NCBI RefSeq assembly: GCF_025195085.2
Contig: NZ_JANAVY020000001.1
Coordinates: forward strand, 496,001-560,000
From: Vibrio intestinalis
Lineage (GTDB): Bacteria; Pseudomonadota; Gammaproteobacteria; Enterobacterales; Vibrionaceae
DNA length: 64,000 nt
Direction: 5' to 3'
Shown here: positions 25,471 to 34,706 of the stretch, in pieces
Layout: every line of letters begins with the position of its first letter
Position numbering within the stretch: the first letter of the stretch is position 1
The notes under the pieces: model-generated
What the model saw: only the letters and a program-made list of their open reading frames with translations
Databases searched by the model: none
Told to the model about the DNA's origin: nothing
Program-made: the position numbers and the translations under genes

Positions 25471-26745
25471 CTAAGCCGCTCCTTGCGCTGAAGATTGCAC
25501 CTTAATACTTTCTATCTCACGCACCACATCAAGAGCGCTCTTTACCCCATCTTCATGAAAACCGTTGTACCAATAGGCACCACAAAACCAAGTGTGGAAT
25601 TGGCCATTAACATGCGATCGTTTTTGCTGTGCATCTAACGTTTGTTGGCTAAACACCGGATGGCTGTAATTGAAGGTCTCTAGGATCTTGCTGCTATCAA
25701 TCACATCGGCACTGTTTAACGAAACACAGAACGTTGTAGGCGCCTTAATATGCTGCAAAATGTTCATGTTATAAGTGAGGGTTGGCGGCGAGTCTTCTCC
25801 CTGACCAGATAAACGATAGTTCCATGCTGCCCAAGCCGCTTTGTGATTAGGTAGTAAAGAGGTATCGGTATGCAGCACAACTTGGTTGTTTTGATAGGCC
25901 AGCGCGCCAAGTATCTCTAGCTCTTCACTGGTTGGTGACTGCAACATCGCTAATGCTTGATCGCTATGGCAGGCGAAAATCACATGGTCGAAACTCTCTA
26001 TTTGCCCATTAACCATTAGGTGCACGCCAGAGATATCTCGCCAAACCGATGACACTGGGCTATTGAGCTTGATACTGCTTTCAAACCCTTTGGTAAGCGC
26101 TGGTATATATTGTTTTGATCCGCCTTTGATTACGTACCATTGCGGGCGGTTGACCACATCAAGCAAGCCATGATTTAGGAAAAAACGAGCGAAAAAACCT
26201 AACGGGAAAGCGCGCATATCCGCTAACGTTGACGACCAAATAGCTGCGCCCATCGGTAAAATATAGTTATCACTGAAGTAATCTGAAAACCCGTTTTCGT
26301 TTAAGAATTCTCCCAGTGTTTTGTCTTCATCACTGGCATGTTGGGCTTGCTGTTTCACTAGCTTATTAAATCGCAATATCTCGTAAATAAAGTAGTAGAA
26401 TTTCGGCTTCAGCCAATTACTCCGCTGCGCAAACAAGGTTGAGATCGTATGGCCGTTATACTCTAATCCGTTAGCTCGGTTTGACACACTAAAGCTCATT
26501 TCAGTAGCAATACCCTCAACGCCAATCTCTTTCATCATACGAATAAAATTTGGATAAGTGCGGTCGTTGTAAACGATAAAGCCGGTATCGACAGCATACT
26601 GTTTTCCATCGTATTCAACGTCTACTGTGGCGGTATGTCCACCAATGTAGTCATTTGCTTCAAACAGGGTAATATCGTGCTCTCGATGTAGGTGGTAACC
26701 GCAAGTTAGCCCAGATATCCCTGTCCCTATAATGGCGATTTTCAT
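25471..26745 (-). CDS. FAD/NAD(P)-dependent amine-oxidase-like oxidoreductase (COG2907 type)
   Basis: 424 residues. N-terminal dinucleotide-binding motif IAIIGTGISGLTCGYHL, then the FAD-contact TLFEANDYIGGHTATV and TGFIVYNDRTYPNF. C-terminal FAD motif is less clear (HTWFCGAYWYNGFHEDGVKSAL). Plant cyclopropane synthases carry this kind of domain fused to the methyltransferase, which supports a shared lipid pathway. The exact reaction (possibly desaturation or oxidation of the acyl chain) is inferred, not shown. Confidence 0.88.
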   Translation of the reverse strand: MKIAIIGTGISGLTCGYHLHREHDITLFEANDYIGGHTATVDVEYDGKQYAVDTGFIVYNDRTYPNFIRMMKEIGVEGIATEMSFSVSNRANGLEYNGHTISTLFAQRSNWLKPKFYYFIYEILRFNKLVKQQAQHASDEDKTLGEFLNENGFSDYFSDNYILPMGAAIWSSTLADMRAFPLGFFARFFLNHGLLDVVNRPQWYVIKGGSKQYIPALTKGFESSIKLNSPVSSVWRDISGVHLMVNGQIESFDHVIFACHSDQALAMLQSPTSEELEILGALAYQNNQVVLHTDTSLLPNHKAAWAAWNYRLSGQGEDSPPTLTYNMNILQHIKAPTTFCVSLNSADVIDSSKILETFNYSHPVFSQQTLDAQQKRSHVNGQFHTWFCGAYWYNGFHEDGVKSALDVVREIESIKVQSSAQGAA

Positions 26746-26748
26746 TAT

Positions 26749-27474
26749 TTATTCCTTAATCAACTTTGCAGTAATGATGCTTTGCCACTGATAGGGCAAA
26801 CTGGCGATAATTCTCAGCAGTACTGTGAAACGTTTTGGAAAGTAGATGAACGGCTTGCGCTGCTCGATACCTTGTCGTATCGCAGCAGACGCTTGGCTTG
26901 CAGTGACGATGGCCGGCATATCAAAGGTGTTCTTATCGGTCAGTGGTGTCTCTACAAAACCGGGCAGTACAAGGCTTACCGATACACCCTTTGGTTTCAG
27001 AGTCGTTTGAAGAGTTCGAACTAAATAACTTAGCGCAGCTTTTGACGCGCCGTAAGCTTCTGCTCTTGGCAAAGCTACCTCGCTTGAAATCGACCCGACA
27101 ACAATCAATTGATGGCCTTTTTCAAATCGTGTTTGAATCGCTTCAATCACGTTAACGACGCCCATAAAATTGACATCAAATACTCTGCGAATTAATCCAG
27201 AATTAAGTTTTCCATCCTCGATGTATTCGCAATCGCCCGCGTTTAAAACCCAAATGTCTGGGGTCAACGCAAGCTCAGTCAAAGCATCATTAATCTGTTG
27301 GTTATCGGTCACATCAAAACTCAAGGTTGTTAGGCTTGGATATTCAGAGCTAAGTGCGTTTAATTTCTGTTGGTTGCGCCCACATGCCACAACATTGAAA
27401 CCTTGGCTCGCGTAATCTCGACATAGCTGCTCGCCGATTCCTGAAGTCGCGCCTGTAATAAATACCGTCTTCAT
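26749..27474 (-). CDS. Short-chain dehydrogenase/reductase
   Basis: 241 residues. Classical SDR: TGATSGIGEQL cofactor motif at residues 7-17, NAG in VLNAGDCEYI, catalytic Ser in VGSISSEVALP and YGASKAAL (Tyr-x3-Lys). Substrate unknown. It overlaps the NTF2-like gene by 4 bp (ATGA) and is the second gene of the operon. Confidence 0.9.
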   Translation of the reverse strand: MKTVFITGATSGIGEQLCRDYASQGFNVVACGRNQQKLNALSSEYPSLTTLSFDVTDNQQINDALTELALTPDIWVLNAGDCEYIEDGKLNSGLIRRVFDVNFMGVVNVIEAIQTRFEKGHQLIVVGSISSEVALPRAEAYGASKAALSYLVRTLQTTLKPKGVSVSLVLPGFVETPLTDKNTFDMPAIVTASQASAAIRQGIEQRKPFIYFPKRFTVLLRIIASLPYQWQSIITAKLIKE

Positions 27475-27890
27475 TGGCCAAGCCTCCTCTTTATGGCGCG
27501 GATAACCCCGCCAAGTAGTGGCAGCTGCTCATAGAGCATCTCTCCAAGGTCAAAGTAGTCTCGGTGGTAAATCACTTGTTTATCGGCAAAGCTAAGATGG
27601 GTAACACCGTGCACCGATATGGCATCGCCACCGTTTAGCTTGGGATGTTGTAATTCCATCACCCAAACGATAAAGCCTTTGTCGCCAGACTGGTGGGTTT
27701 CACTAATATGGAAAACACATTTGTTCACGTTGAGGTACAAGGTCTCAAAGTAATGATAGAGACTCTCTCGCCCCTCGATTCGGTGCGCTGCATCTTCAAA
27801 CACCACATCCGGATGGTAGATTTCTTCTAATAGATGAAGATGCTCACCATCTAGCTGTTTATACAATTCACTAACTGCAACTGCGTCCAT
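27471..27890 (-). CDS. NTF2/SnoaL-like nuclear transport factor 2 family protein
   Basis: 139 residues of the cone-shaped NTF2 fold (AVSELYKQLDGEHLHLLEEIYHPDVVFEDAAHRIEGRESLY). No catalytic residues can be assigned. It is the first gene of the lipid operon and starts at ATG 27890 behind GGAAAGAG. The upstream 130 bp contain the candidate ECF promoter and two inverted repeats. Confidence 0.85.
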   Translation of the reverse strand: MDAVAVSELYKQLDGEHLHLLEEIYHPDVVFEDAAHRIEGRESLYHYFETLYLNVNKCVFHISETHQSGDKGFIVWVMELQHPKLNGGDAISVHGVTHLSFADKQVIYHRDYFDLGEMLYEQLPLLGGVIRAIKRRLGQ

Positions 27891-27905
27891 TAACTCTTTC
27901 CATAA

Positions 27906-27932
27906 GTTGTACTAAAAATTTATTTGTACAAT
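27906..27932 (-). promoter_or_regulatory. Inverted-repeat operator, proximal copy (GTTGTAC-N13-GTACAAT)
   Basis: Half-sites GTTGTAC and GTACAAT are separated by 13 AT-rich bases, 16 bp before the operon start codon. Together with the distal copy it forms a pair with centres about 52 bp apart (five helical turns). The layout suits a dimeric or tetrameric MerR-type regulator such as LitR/CarH, which is an inference. Confidence 0.55.
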
Positions 27933-27958
27933 ACAAATACTGTAGAACAGTGACCAAA

Positions 27959-27984
27959 GTTGTACAAATATTTTTTTGTACAAC
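27959..27984 (-). promoter_or_regulatory. Inverted-repeat operator, distal copy (perfect 10-bp arms)
   Basis: Arms GTTGTACAAA and TTTGTACAAC flank a 6-bp AT spacer; both arms are exact reverse complements. This is the stronger of the two copies upstream of the NTF2-led operon. Confidence 0.65.
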
Positions 27985-27992
27985 ATTCGATG

Positions 27993-28018
27993 TTACGAAA
28001 CAGAAATTGGAAGGATCA
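27993..28018 (-). promoter_or_regulatory. Candidate ECF sigma (RpoE-ChrR type) promoter
   Basis: Minus strand TGATCC (28013-28018), 15 bp, then CGTAA (27993-27997). This is TGATC-N18-TA, the pattern I recall for singlet-oxygen-responsive sigma-E promoters of the ChrR type. The operon it precedes is of the kind controlled by that sigma factor. It overlaps the edge of the htpX terminator. Confidence 0.55.
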
Positions 28019-28047
28019 AAAAAGGCTTGGTTAAAAACCAAGCCTTT
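28018..28047 (-). terminator. htpX terminator
   Basis: AAAGGCTTGGTT / AACCAAGCCTTT stem, A loop, followed on the minus strand by TTTTTT-rich sequence, 18 bp past the htpX stop. Confidence 0.9.
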
Positions 28048-28064
28048 GTAACATTTAGTGTAGA

Positions 28065-28934
28065 TTAAAATCCGCTGCGCAGTGCGTTTATGCGCTTATC
28101 AAGTGGAGGGTGACTCATTAGCAACTCGGTCATTGAACGTTTGCCATTAATACCAAACGCCATCATTGAGCCTTCAAGTTGAGATTCATGGCTCACTTTC
28201 AGACGCTCTAGCGCGGCTATCATCTTCTCTTTACCGACTAAACGAGCTGCGCCCGCATCAGCATGGAACTCACGATGACGGCTGTACCACATAGTGATAA
28301 AGCTCGCTAAGAAGCCAAATACCAACTCAAGCACCATTGAAACGCCGAAGTAAACCAACATGTTACTACCTTGGCCCTCTTCATCACTATTGTTTGATGC
28401 AACAATGTTGGCAATAAAGCGCGATAGGAAGATAACAAAGGTGTTCACTACACCCTGCATCAACGTCATGGTGACCATATCACCGTTAGCAATGTGACTC
28501 ACCTCGTGGGCAAGTACCGCTTCCGCTTCATCACGGGTCATGTTGTGCAATAGACCCGATGATACCGCGACTAATGAATCATCACGCTTTGCACCCGTAG
28601 CAAAAGCATTGATATCAGCAGAGTCGTAAATCGCCACTGTAGGCATGCCAATACCCACTTGCTCAGATTGACGACGAACAGTTTCAAGTAACCAATGTTC
28701 AGTCTCGTTGCGAGGGCTTTCGATTACCATACCTCCCACTGAACGTAACGCCATACTCTTAGACATTAGTAGTGAGATAAATGAGCCACCGAAACCAAAC
28801 ACAGCTGCCATGATCAACAGGCCAGACAAGCTGCCAGGCTGCATACCTGTTACAGCATAAACAATATTTAATACAACGCTAAGAACTAGCACGACCGCCA
28901 AGTTGGTGGCTAGAAATAACATTACTCGCTTCAT
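28065..28934 (-). CDS. htpX: Membrane zinc metalloprotease HtpX
   Basis: 289 residues. Two N-terminal membrane segments (4-27, 36-58), zinc motif HEVSH at 143-147 in [13 protein letters not shown], two further hydrophobic segments at about 155-175 and 190-215, and [13 protein letters not shown] supplying the third zinc ligand. It degrades misfolded inner-membrane proteins together with FtsH. Monocistronic. Confidence 0.97.
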   Translation of the reverse strand: MKRVMLFLATNLAVVLVLSVVLNIVYAVTGMQPGSLSGLLIMAAVFGFGGSFISLLMSKSMALRSVGGMVIESPRNETEHWLLETVRRQSEQVGIGMPTVAIYDSADINAFATGAKRDDSLVAVSSGLLHNMTRDEAEAVLAHEVSHIANGDMVTMTLMQGVVNTFVIFLSRFIANIVASNNSDEEGQGSNMLVYFGVSMVLELVFGFLASFITMWYSRHREFHADAGAARLVGKEKMIAALERLKVSHESQLEGSMMAFGINGKRSMTELLMSHPPLDKRINALRSGF

Positions 28935-29285
28935 TACTTTTCTCCGAAACAGGAAGCTTTAATTTATTCAGAGCACTTATAGTGAGTGTTATATCAACTA
29001 TGGGTGCTCATACACCGATTCTCAATACGGCTTTAAAAGACCAATTTCGCTAAATGGCTTAGCTCATCAGTTAAGGTATAAATATAGTCTAATCACTTTA
29101 AACACAAGCGTTGGAAGCAAATTGATACATTTGTTTTCATCAAGTCTCATTCCTTCGCTGTAAATCGGTCTCATTCGCCGTCTGAACCGTCAATCCCTTT
29201 AGACTTTGGTCGTATTGTAGTTGAGACAAAAACTGCTATTTTCCTAAAGAATAAATAATTCGTTTGAAACGAAGGAACGTTAAAA
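28935..29285. other. Intergenic region between htpX and the 55-residue ORF
   Basis: About 350 bp separating two divergent starts. It should contain both promoters. No further ORF, repeat or RNA motif was recognised. Confidence 0.45.
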
Positions 29286-29453
29286 ATGGCTGAAACTAAC
29301 GACTACCAAATGGCTATCGACCTTTTATGCTGCCACCTAGGTTTAACCGAAGATGAAGCAAAGCAACAACTGGGGATTTCCACCGAACAAGTGTTGCAAA
29401 AGCGCGTCATCGAAACTCAAGCCGCATTGATGGGGCTTAATAGCGATAAGTAA
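29286..29453 (+). CDS. Small protein of unknown function, 55 residues
   Basis: ATG 29286 behind an AAGGAACG ribosome site. The peptide MAETNDYQMAIDLLCCHL continues with LGLTEDEAKQQLGISTEQV and ends NSDK; it looks like two or three amphipathic helices with a pair of adjacent cysteines. The good ribosome site, Vibrio-like codon use and its own terminator support a real gene. I do not recognise a family. Confidence 0.7.
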   Translation: MAETNDYQMAIDLLCCHLGLTEDEAKQQLGISTEQVLQKRVIETQAALMGLNSDK

Positions 29454-29499
29454 TCGGCTAACCGAGCTTTCTCGCTAGTTAGCCTAGCAGTGATGCAAA

Positions 29500-29531
29500 A
29501 AAACGGGGCTGCCATTTGGCAGCCCCGTTTT
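29500..29531. terminator. Bidirectional terminator between the small ORF and bioD
   Basis: AAAACGGGGCTGCC / GGCAGCCCCGTTTT, 14-bp perfect stem, ATTT loop, with A and T flanks on both sides. It ends the small gene on the plus strand and the bioBFCD operon on the minus strand. Confidence 0.93.
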
Positions 29532-29551
29532 ACTATTTAATTCAATCAAGA

Positions 29552-30235
29552 TTAGCCATTGATTAGCGGTGATACATCGATATATTTAGCAAGGTCTTTA
29601 CGCTTCACACTTGGAACGTAAGGGATTTCACCAATTTTAGGTGCATCGATTTTTTGCTCTAGCATCTCAATGATTTCAGCGTAATGTTCAGTGCCCGGGT
29701 TAATGCGGTTCGCTACCCAACCAACAACATTTAGGCCATCAGCTTTGATTGCATCAAGTGTCAAAAGCGCATGGCTCAAGCAGCCAAGTTTAATACCTAC
29801 CACCAATACCACAGGTAATTTTTCTTGCTGTACCCAAGTGGATAGGCAATCGCTGTCAGAAACAGGAACTCGCCAACCGCCCGCACCTTCAACTAGCACG
29901 ATGTCAGAGTTTTGCTTGTGTTGCTGCAAGGTATCACTCAATACAGAGTAATCAATAACCACGTTTTCACGTTTCGCGGCAATATGCGGAGAAGCGGGTA
30001 ACTCAAGCGCGTAAGGGTTAACTAAGTCATACTCCACTTCCACTGTTGCTGCATTTTGTAAATACAAAGCATCAGAGTTACGCAGCCCTTGTTCTGTTTT
30101 ATCACTACCAGCTGCTACGGGTTTGTAGCCAATAGTGTTTAAGTTTTGTGCCGCTAGGGCGTTTAAAATCGCTTTTGAAGCGACCGTTTTTCCAACATCG
30201 GTATCCGTACCAGCAATAAAAAATGCATCAATCAT
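29552..30235 (-). CDS. bioD: Dethiobiotin synthetase BioD
   Basis: 227 residues. P-loop GTDTDVGKT (residues 9-17), substrate/ATP motif [11 protein letters not shown], and [14 protein letters not shown]. It closes the ureido ring of dethiobiotin using CO2 and ATP. Last gene of bioBFCD, overlapping bioC by 4 bp. Confidence 0.97.
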   Translation of the reverse strand: MIDAFFIAGTDTDVGKTVASKAILNALAAQNLNTIGYKPVAAGSDKTEQGLRNSDALYLQNAATVEVEYDLVNPYALELPASPHIAAKRENVVIDYSVLSDTLQQHKQNSDIVLVEGAGGWRVPVSDSDCLSTWVQQEKLPVVLVVGIKLGCLSHALLTLDAIKADGLNVVGWVANRINPGTEHYAEIIEMLEQKIDAPKIGEIPYVPSVKRKDLAKYIDVSPLING

Positions 30236-31065
30236 AGATTAATAATCCCCAAACAAACCTGATATGTTGCGGGTAGAAGACCCTGATGGTTTTTTTCAAA
30301 CGTTTGATATTCTCGCTCTACTTGCAGTAGTGCTTGGCGGCTGGTCAACCCTTGCGAGCGTCCAGCAGCTTCACTAACAACATAGTTCGCTCCAATGCCT
30401 TTTAAATCCCGCATCAGTGAGAAAGCACGGTCATACCAAACCACTATGGTTGGCAAGTCTAAGTGATGGTTTTGGCAACGGGCTTGCGCTAACGCAATTT
30501 TTACCTGATTGAGTGAGACAAAGTCATTCACGTGTTGATATGTATCAACTTTTCCCCACGCCTTTTTAAGCTCTAGGAGAGAGCCATCTAACAGGGTTGA
30601 GAACAACGCGCGGCCGCCAGGCTTCACTACTCGACGTATTTCTTTCAATGGCAGCGAGAGATCATCACACCACTGCAAGGCCAAACTTGAAAAAACATAA
30701 TCAAATTGATCGTCACAAAACGGTAAGTCTTCTGCATCACCGCAGCGATACTCTATATTGTCACACCCACATCGCTGCTTGGCTTTTTCAAGCATTGCTG
30801 ACGATAAGTCGCAACAGACCACTTGTGCACCTCGTGCGAGTAACCTCTGACTAAAAAAACCTGTACCACAGCCTAAATCGAGTACTCGCTTTCCGGTGAG
30901 ATCTTGCGGGAGATAGTCAAGTAACCGCAAACCAACATCACGCTGAAACGCAGCATGATTGTCATAACCTTCCGCAGCCTTACTAAATGCCGCTGCCACC
31001 GATGTTTTACACGTTTTACTTGCTGCCAAACTTGCTGAATCAATGAATACTGCTTGTGCCATCAA
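30232..31065 (-). CDS. bioC: Malonyl-ACP O-methyltransferase BioC
   Basis: 277 residues. Class I SAM methyltransferase with motif [17 protein letters not shown], followed by [16 protein letters not shown] and [14 protein letters not shown]. It methylates malonyl-ACP to prime pimeloyl synthesis. It has a two-methionine start; bioF ends one base upstream. No bioH is in the window, so the matching esterase must be elsewhere. Confidence 0.95.
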   Translation of the reverse strand: MMAQAVFIDSASLAASKTCKTSVAAAFSKAAEGYDNHAAFQRDVGLRLLDYLPQDLTGKRVLDLGCGTGFFSQRLLARGAQVVCCDLSSAMLEKAKQRCGCDNIEYRCGDAEDLPFCDDQFDYVFSSLALQWCDDLSLPLKEIRRVVKPGGRALFSTLLDGSLLELKKAWGKVDTYQHVNDFVSLNQVKIALAQARCQNHHLDLPTIVVWYDRAFSLMRDLKGIGANYVVSEAAGRSQGLTSRQALLQVEREYQTFEKNHQGLLPATYQVCLGIINL

Positions 31066-32217
31066 TTAGTTCCTTGTCAGCATGGGGGTAATCGCGTTAG
31101 CCAGAGCGCTTATATCTTCTGGGCTATGATTCGCTGTTAAGGTAATACGCAGTCGCGCCTTGCCTTTAGCGACCGTTGGCGGTCGAATTGCGGTTAACCA
31201 AAAACCCAGTTCACGAGCCGTTTGAGCTAGTTCTACTGTTTTTTGAGCATCGCCAATCATTAGCGGCTTTATTGGGGTGTTTGTCGCCACAAACTCATCA
31301 CAATGTTTAAATTGATTATCATAGTACTGCGATAGCTCAAGTAACTTATCTCTGCGCCACTGCTGAGTAGAAATAAGGTCAACTGCATGAGTTAAGGCAT
31401 AAGCTTGGGCAGGCGGTATTGCGGTAGAATAAACATGATGACGAGCAAACTGGGTTAAGTAGTCACCTGTAGTTTCATCACAGAGGATAGCGGCTCCGCA
31501 TAGGCCAAACGCTTTACCAAAAGTCACGACTAAAATATCTGGCTTAATACCCGCGGCATGGCAACTGCCTCTACCCTGCTCTCCCAAGACACCGATACCA
31601 TGGGCATCATCGACCACTAGCCAACAGTTTTGGCTACGCAGCGTATCGAGTTCAATCAAGGGCGCTTGGTCACCATCCATACTGAAAACTCCCTCAGTGA
31701 CCACCAAAGTATTTTGCTCAGCATTGATCAACTTGCCCAAATGTTTTGCATCATTATGATGAAAGCGGCGCATGGTGGCGGGAGACAGTATCCCAGCTTC
31801 AATCAAAGAGGCATGGTTAAGCTTGTCTTGTAAAAGATCATCGCCCTTTTCCAGCAAACTAAATAGCAAAGCTTGATTGGCAGAAAAACCTGAGCTAAAC
31901 AGCACAGCTCGCTCATAACCTAACCAGCCACACAGCTTCTCTTCAAGCTCGGCATGAGCAGGGCTAAACCCCGTTACCAAAGGGGACGCAGCACTACCAT
32001 TACCGTAAAGTTCAATACCACGTTGAAAATGGCCACTAAGCTGTTTGTCGGCGGCCAAACCCAAATAATCATTGCTTGAAAAATTAACCCAATGATTCGA
32101 GTTGTATGACATCCGCGCTTGGTTGCCATCTTTAATTGCGGACAACTGGCGATTCAAACCAGACGCTTTTCGTTGCCCTAATGCCAGTTCAAATCGTTGA
32201 CTAAAGGCTGGCATCAT
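31066..32217 (-). CDS. bioF: 8-amino-7-oxononanoate synthase BioF
   Basis: 383 residues. Alpha-oxoamine synthase: SSNDYLGLA near the start, [36 protein letters not shown] and the PLP lysine Lys235 in [12 protein letters not shown]. It condenses pimeloyl-ACP with alanine. It overlaps bioB by 17 bp. Confidence 0.97.
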   Translation of the reverse strand: MMPAFSQRFELALGQRKASGLNRQLSAIKDGNQARMSYNSNHWVNFSSNDYLGLAADKQLSGHFQRGIELYGNGSAASPLVTGFSPAHAELEEKLCGWLGYERAVLFSSGFSANQALLFSLLEKGDDLLQDKLNHASLIEAGILSPATMRRFHHNDAKHLGKLINAEQNTLVVTEGVFSMDGDQAPLIELDTLRSQNCWLVVDDAHGIGVLGEQGRGSCHAAGIKPDILVVTFGKAFGLCGAAILCDETTGDYLTQFARHHVYSTAIPPAQAYALTHAVDLISTQQWRRDKLLELSQYYDNQFKHCDEFVATNTPIKPLMIGDAQKTVELAQTARELGFWLTAIRPPTVAKGKARLRITLTANHSPEDISALANAITPMLTRN

Positions 32218-33253
32218 AGAATAGATCGTCTGCGGTTGGTCTTGCGGCTACACGTTCAACAACGCGATCGAGCAAATCGTTCTCTTCGATTTCGTCTGGT
32301 TTTTGCGATACTTGCTGGCTGTTAATACCTAATTTCTTAAACAGCAACATATCTTTATCTTCTGAAGGGTTAGGCGTAGTTAGTAGCTTGCAGCCATAGA
32401 AGATCGAATTGGCACCAGCCATAAAACATAGGGTCTGCATCTGTTCATTCATATTCTCTCGACCAGCAGAAAGTCGAACAGCCGATGCCGGCATCATGAT
32501 ACGCGCGATAGCAATTAAGCGCACAAAGTCAAAAGGTTCAACATCATCCACGTTTTCAAGTGGCGTCCCCTTTACCTTGACCAGCATATTAATAGGTACG
32601 CTTTCAGGGTGAGTCGGTAAGTTTGCTAGTTCAACTAACAAACCGGCGCGATCACTGGCGCTTTCTCCCATGCCAATGATGCCACCTGAGCAAATTTTCA
32701 TCCCAGCATCACGAACGTGAGATAGAGTGTCTAAGCGGTCTTGATAGGTACGAGTGGTAATAATGCTGCCGTAAAACTCTGGAGAGGTATCAAGGTTATG
32801 GTTGTAATAATCTAACCCTGCATCTGCAAGCTGCTCTGCCTGATCAGACGTTAACATACCTAGTGTCATACAGGTCTCTAAACCCATTCCTTTAACACCT
32901 TTTATCATGCTCGTCAGATGTGGCATATCTCGAGCTTTCGGGTTTTTCCACGCTGCCCCCATACAGAAACGAGTTGACCCAGCATTTTTGGCTTTTTGCG
33001 CCGCATCCAACACGCGCTCTACTTCCATCAAGCGCTCTTTTTCAATATCGGTGGTATAGCGAGCACTTTGCGGACAATACTTACAATCCTCGGGGCATGC
33101 GCCCGTTTTAATTGAAAGTAGCGTGCTCACTTGCACATGGTTGTGCTGCTGAAACTGTCTATGAGTTAACTGCGCTTCAAATAGCAGATCCATAAACGGT
33201 TTATCCATCAGTTGGCGAACTTCTGCCACTGTCCAGTTATGACGAACTTCCAC
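32201..33253 (-). CDS. bioB: Biotin synthase BioB
   Basis: 350 residues. Radical SAM cysteines Cys53, Cys57 and Cys60 ([12 protein letters not shown]) bind the 4Fe-4S cluster. Further motifs [24 protein letters not shown] and GGIIGMGES, and the 2Fe-2S region with RLSAGR. It inserts sulfur into dethiobiotin. First gene of the minus-strand operon, next to the BirA-like operator. Confidence 0.98.
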   Translation of the reverse strand: MEVRHNWTVAEVRQLMDKPFMDLLFEAQLTHRQFQQHNHVQVSTLLSIKTGACPEDCKYCPQSARYTTDIEKERLMEVERVLDAAQKAKNAGSTRFCMGAAWKNPKARDMPHLTSMIKGVKGMGLETCMTLGMLTSDQAEQLADAGLDYYNHNLDTSPEFYGSIITTRTYQDRLDTLSHVRDAGMKICSGGIIGMGESASDRAGLLVELANLPTHPESVPINMLVKVKGTPLENVDDVEPFDFVRLIAIARIMMPASAVRLSAGRENMNEQMQTLCFMAGANSIFYGCKLLTTPNPSEDKDMLLFKKLGINSQQVSQKPDEIEENDLLDRVVERVAARPTADDLFYDASL

Positions 33254-33348
33254 GTGCTTTCCTTTTATCTTTCTATTGAGTGACAGCCAAACTGCATTCG
33301 CAATGCTGTAACGTTTAACACTTGGCTAGTCTACTGACAGCATGTAGA

Positions 33349-33381
33349 CTGTCAACACAATAAAAAATCAAAAGTTTACAT
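33349..33381. promoter_or_regulatory. BirA-like operator between bioB and bioA
   Basis: CTGTCAACA, 15-bp spacer, AGTTTACAT. This follows the BirA layout (TTGTAAACC-N15-GGTTTACAA) with both inner cores kept. It lies in the 167-bp gap between divergent bioB and bioA, where it would repress both when biotin is abundant. Confidence 0.7.
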
Positions 33382-33420
33382 TTGGTTATTTTTTAAACAA
33401 AACTCACATTGGTAAGCTTC

Positions 33421-34704
33421 ATGGACATCGCTTTCGATCGCCGTCATATATGGCATCCGTATACTTCTACAATCACACCTCTGACCTGCTATCCAGTGAC
33501 TCACGCTGAGGGTGTTCACCTTCATTTAGAAGATGGCAGCAAACTCATTGATGGCATGTCTTCATGGTGGTCAACCATTCATGGCTATAACCATCCAGTG
33601 CTAAATGAAGCTGCACATAGCCAAATAGATAAAGTCTCGCATGTGATGTTTGGTGGTATCACCCACCAACCCGCTATTGATCTATGTAAGAAGCTTGTCG
33701 ATATGACCGCTGATAACTTGCAGCATGTTTTCTTAGCCGATTCTGGCTCAGTAGCAGTAGAAGTAAGTTTAAAAATGGCGCTGCAGTATTGGCATGCAAA
33801 AGGGGAAAATCGTAGTCAATTTTTAACGTTAAGAGATGGCTACCATGGCGATACCTTTGCGGCCATGTCAGTGACAGACCCTGACAATTCAATGCACTCG
33901 TTATACAAAGGCTTTCTTCCCGAGCATATATTTGCCACCTCGCCAAATACAGGCTACTTCGATCAGTGGGACGAAAAAGATATCACGCCATTCGCCCAAC
34001 AACTGCAAAAGCATCACCAGAAAATTGCTGCGGTGATCCTTGAACCTATCGTGCAAGGCGCAGGTGGCATGCGTATTTATCACCCGCAATATCTCAAACG
34101 AGTTCGCGAGCTTTGTGACCAATATGGGGTGTTGTTAATACTCGATGAAATCGCAACAGGCTTCGGACGAACAGGTAAATTATTCGCCTATGAACATGCC
34201 AATATACAGCCAGATATTCTGTGTTTAGGTAAAGCGCTTACAGGTGGGTACATGACACTATCCGCAACGTTAACGACTAAGCATGTCGCTGATACGGTAT
34301 GCGCAGGAGAAGCTGGTTGCTTTATGCATGGGCCGACGTTCATGGGCAACCCATTAGCTTGCGCGGTGGCATCAGCCAGTATGTCATTACTAGAACGTAA
34401 CGATTGGCAAACTCAAGTGCTCAGCATTGAACAACAATTTGCCGATTTATTGCCTAAATTAGCCCTGCATCCAAGAGTGAAAGATGTAAGGTGGTTAGGC
34501 GCAATTGGGGTGGTAGAAACCCATCACCGAGTTGATATGGAGAAGATTCAAGCCCACTTTGTCGAGCAAGGAGTTTGGATAAGACCGTTTGGTAAGCTGA
34601 TTTATATGATGCCGCCTTTTATCAGCCAACCGGAAGAGATTAATGCATTAATAGAAGCAGTAAGAAGCAGCTTAGATAAGCTAAGCTGCTTCTTAAATAA
34701 TTGA
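33421..34704 (+). CDS. bioA: Adenosylmethionine-8-amino-7-oxononanoate aminotransferase BioA
   Basis: 427 residues from ATG 33421; an in-frame TTG twelve bases upstream is less likely. Class III PLP aminotransferase: DGMSSWWSTIHGYNHP, DEIATGFGRTGKLFA, and PLP lysine Lys271 in CLGKALTGGYMTLSA. It makes 7,8-diaminononanoate using SAM as amino donor. Divergent from bioB. Its last codons form a perfect hairpin at 34662-34694. Confidence 0.97.
   Translation: MDIAFDRRHIWHPYTSTITPLTCYPVTHAEGVHLHLEDGSKLIDGMSSWWSTIHGYNHPVLNEAAHSQIDKVSHVMFGGITHQPAIDLCKKLVDMTADNLQHVFLADSGSVAVEVSLKMALQYWHAKGENRSQFLTLRDGYHGDTFAAMSVTDPDNSMHSLYKGFLPEHIFATSPNTGYFDQWDEKDITPFAQQLQKHHQKIAAVILEPIVQGAGGMRIYHPQYLKRVRELCDQYGVLLILDEIATGFGRTGKLFAYEHANIQPDILCLGKALTGGYMTLSATLTTKHVADTVCAGEAGCFMHGPTFMGNPLACAVASASMSLLERNDWQTQVLSIEQQFADLLPKLALHPRVKDVRWLGAIGVVETHHRVDMEKIQAHFVEQGVWIRPFGKLIYMMPPFISQPEEINALIEAVRSSLDKLSCFLNN
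34662..34694. other. Perfect 14-bp hairpin inside the 3' end of bioA
   Basis: Arms AAGAAGCAGCTTAG and CTAAGCTGCTTCTT around a 5-base loop, coding for the last residues of BioA. The convergent DUF2057 gene stops only 2 bp after bioA, so this may be a shared transcription stop, although no long T-run follows on either strand. Confidence 0.55.
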
Positions 34705-34706
34705 TA

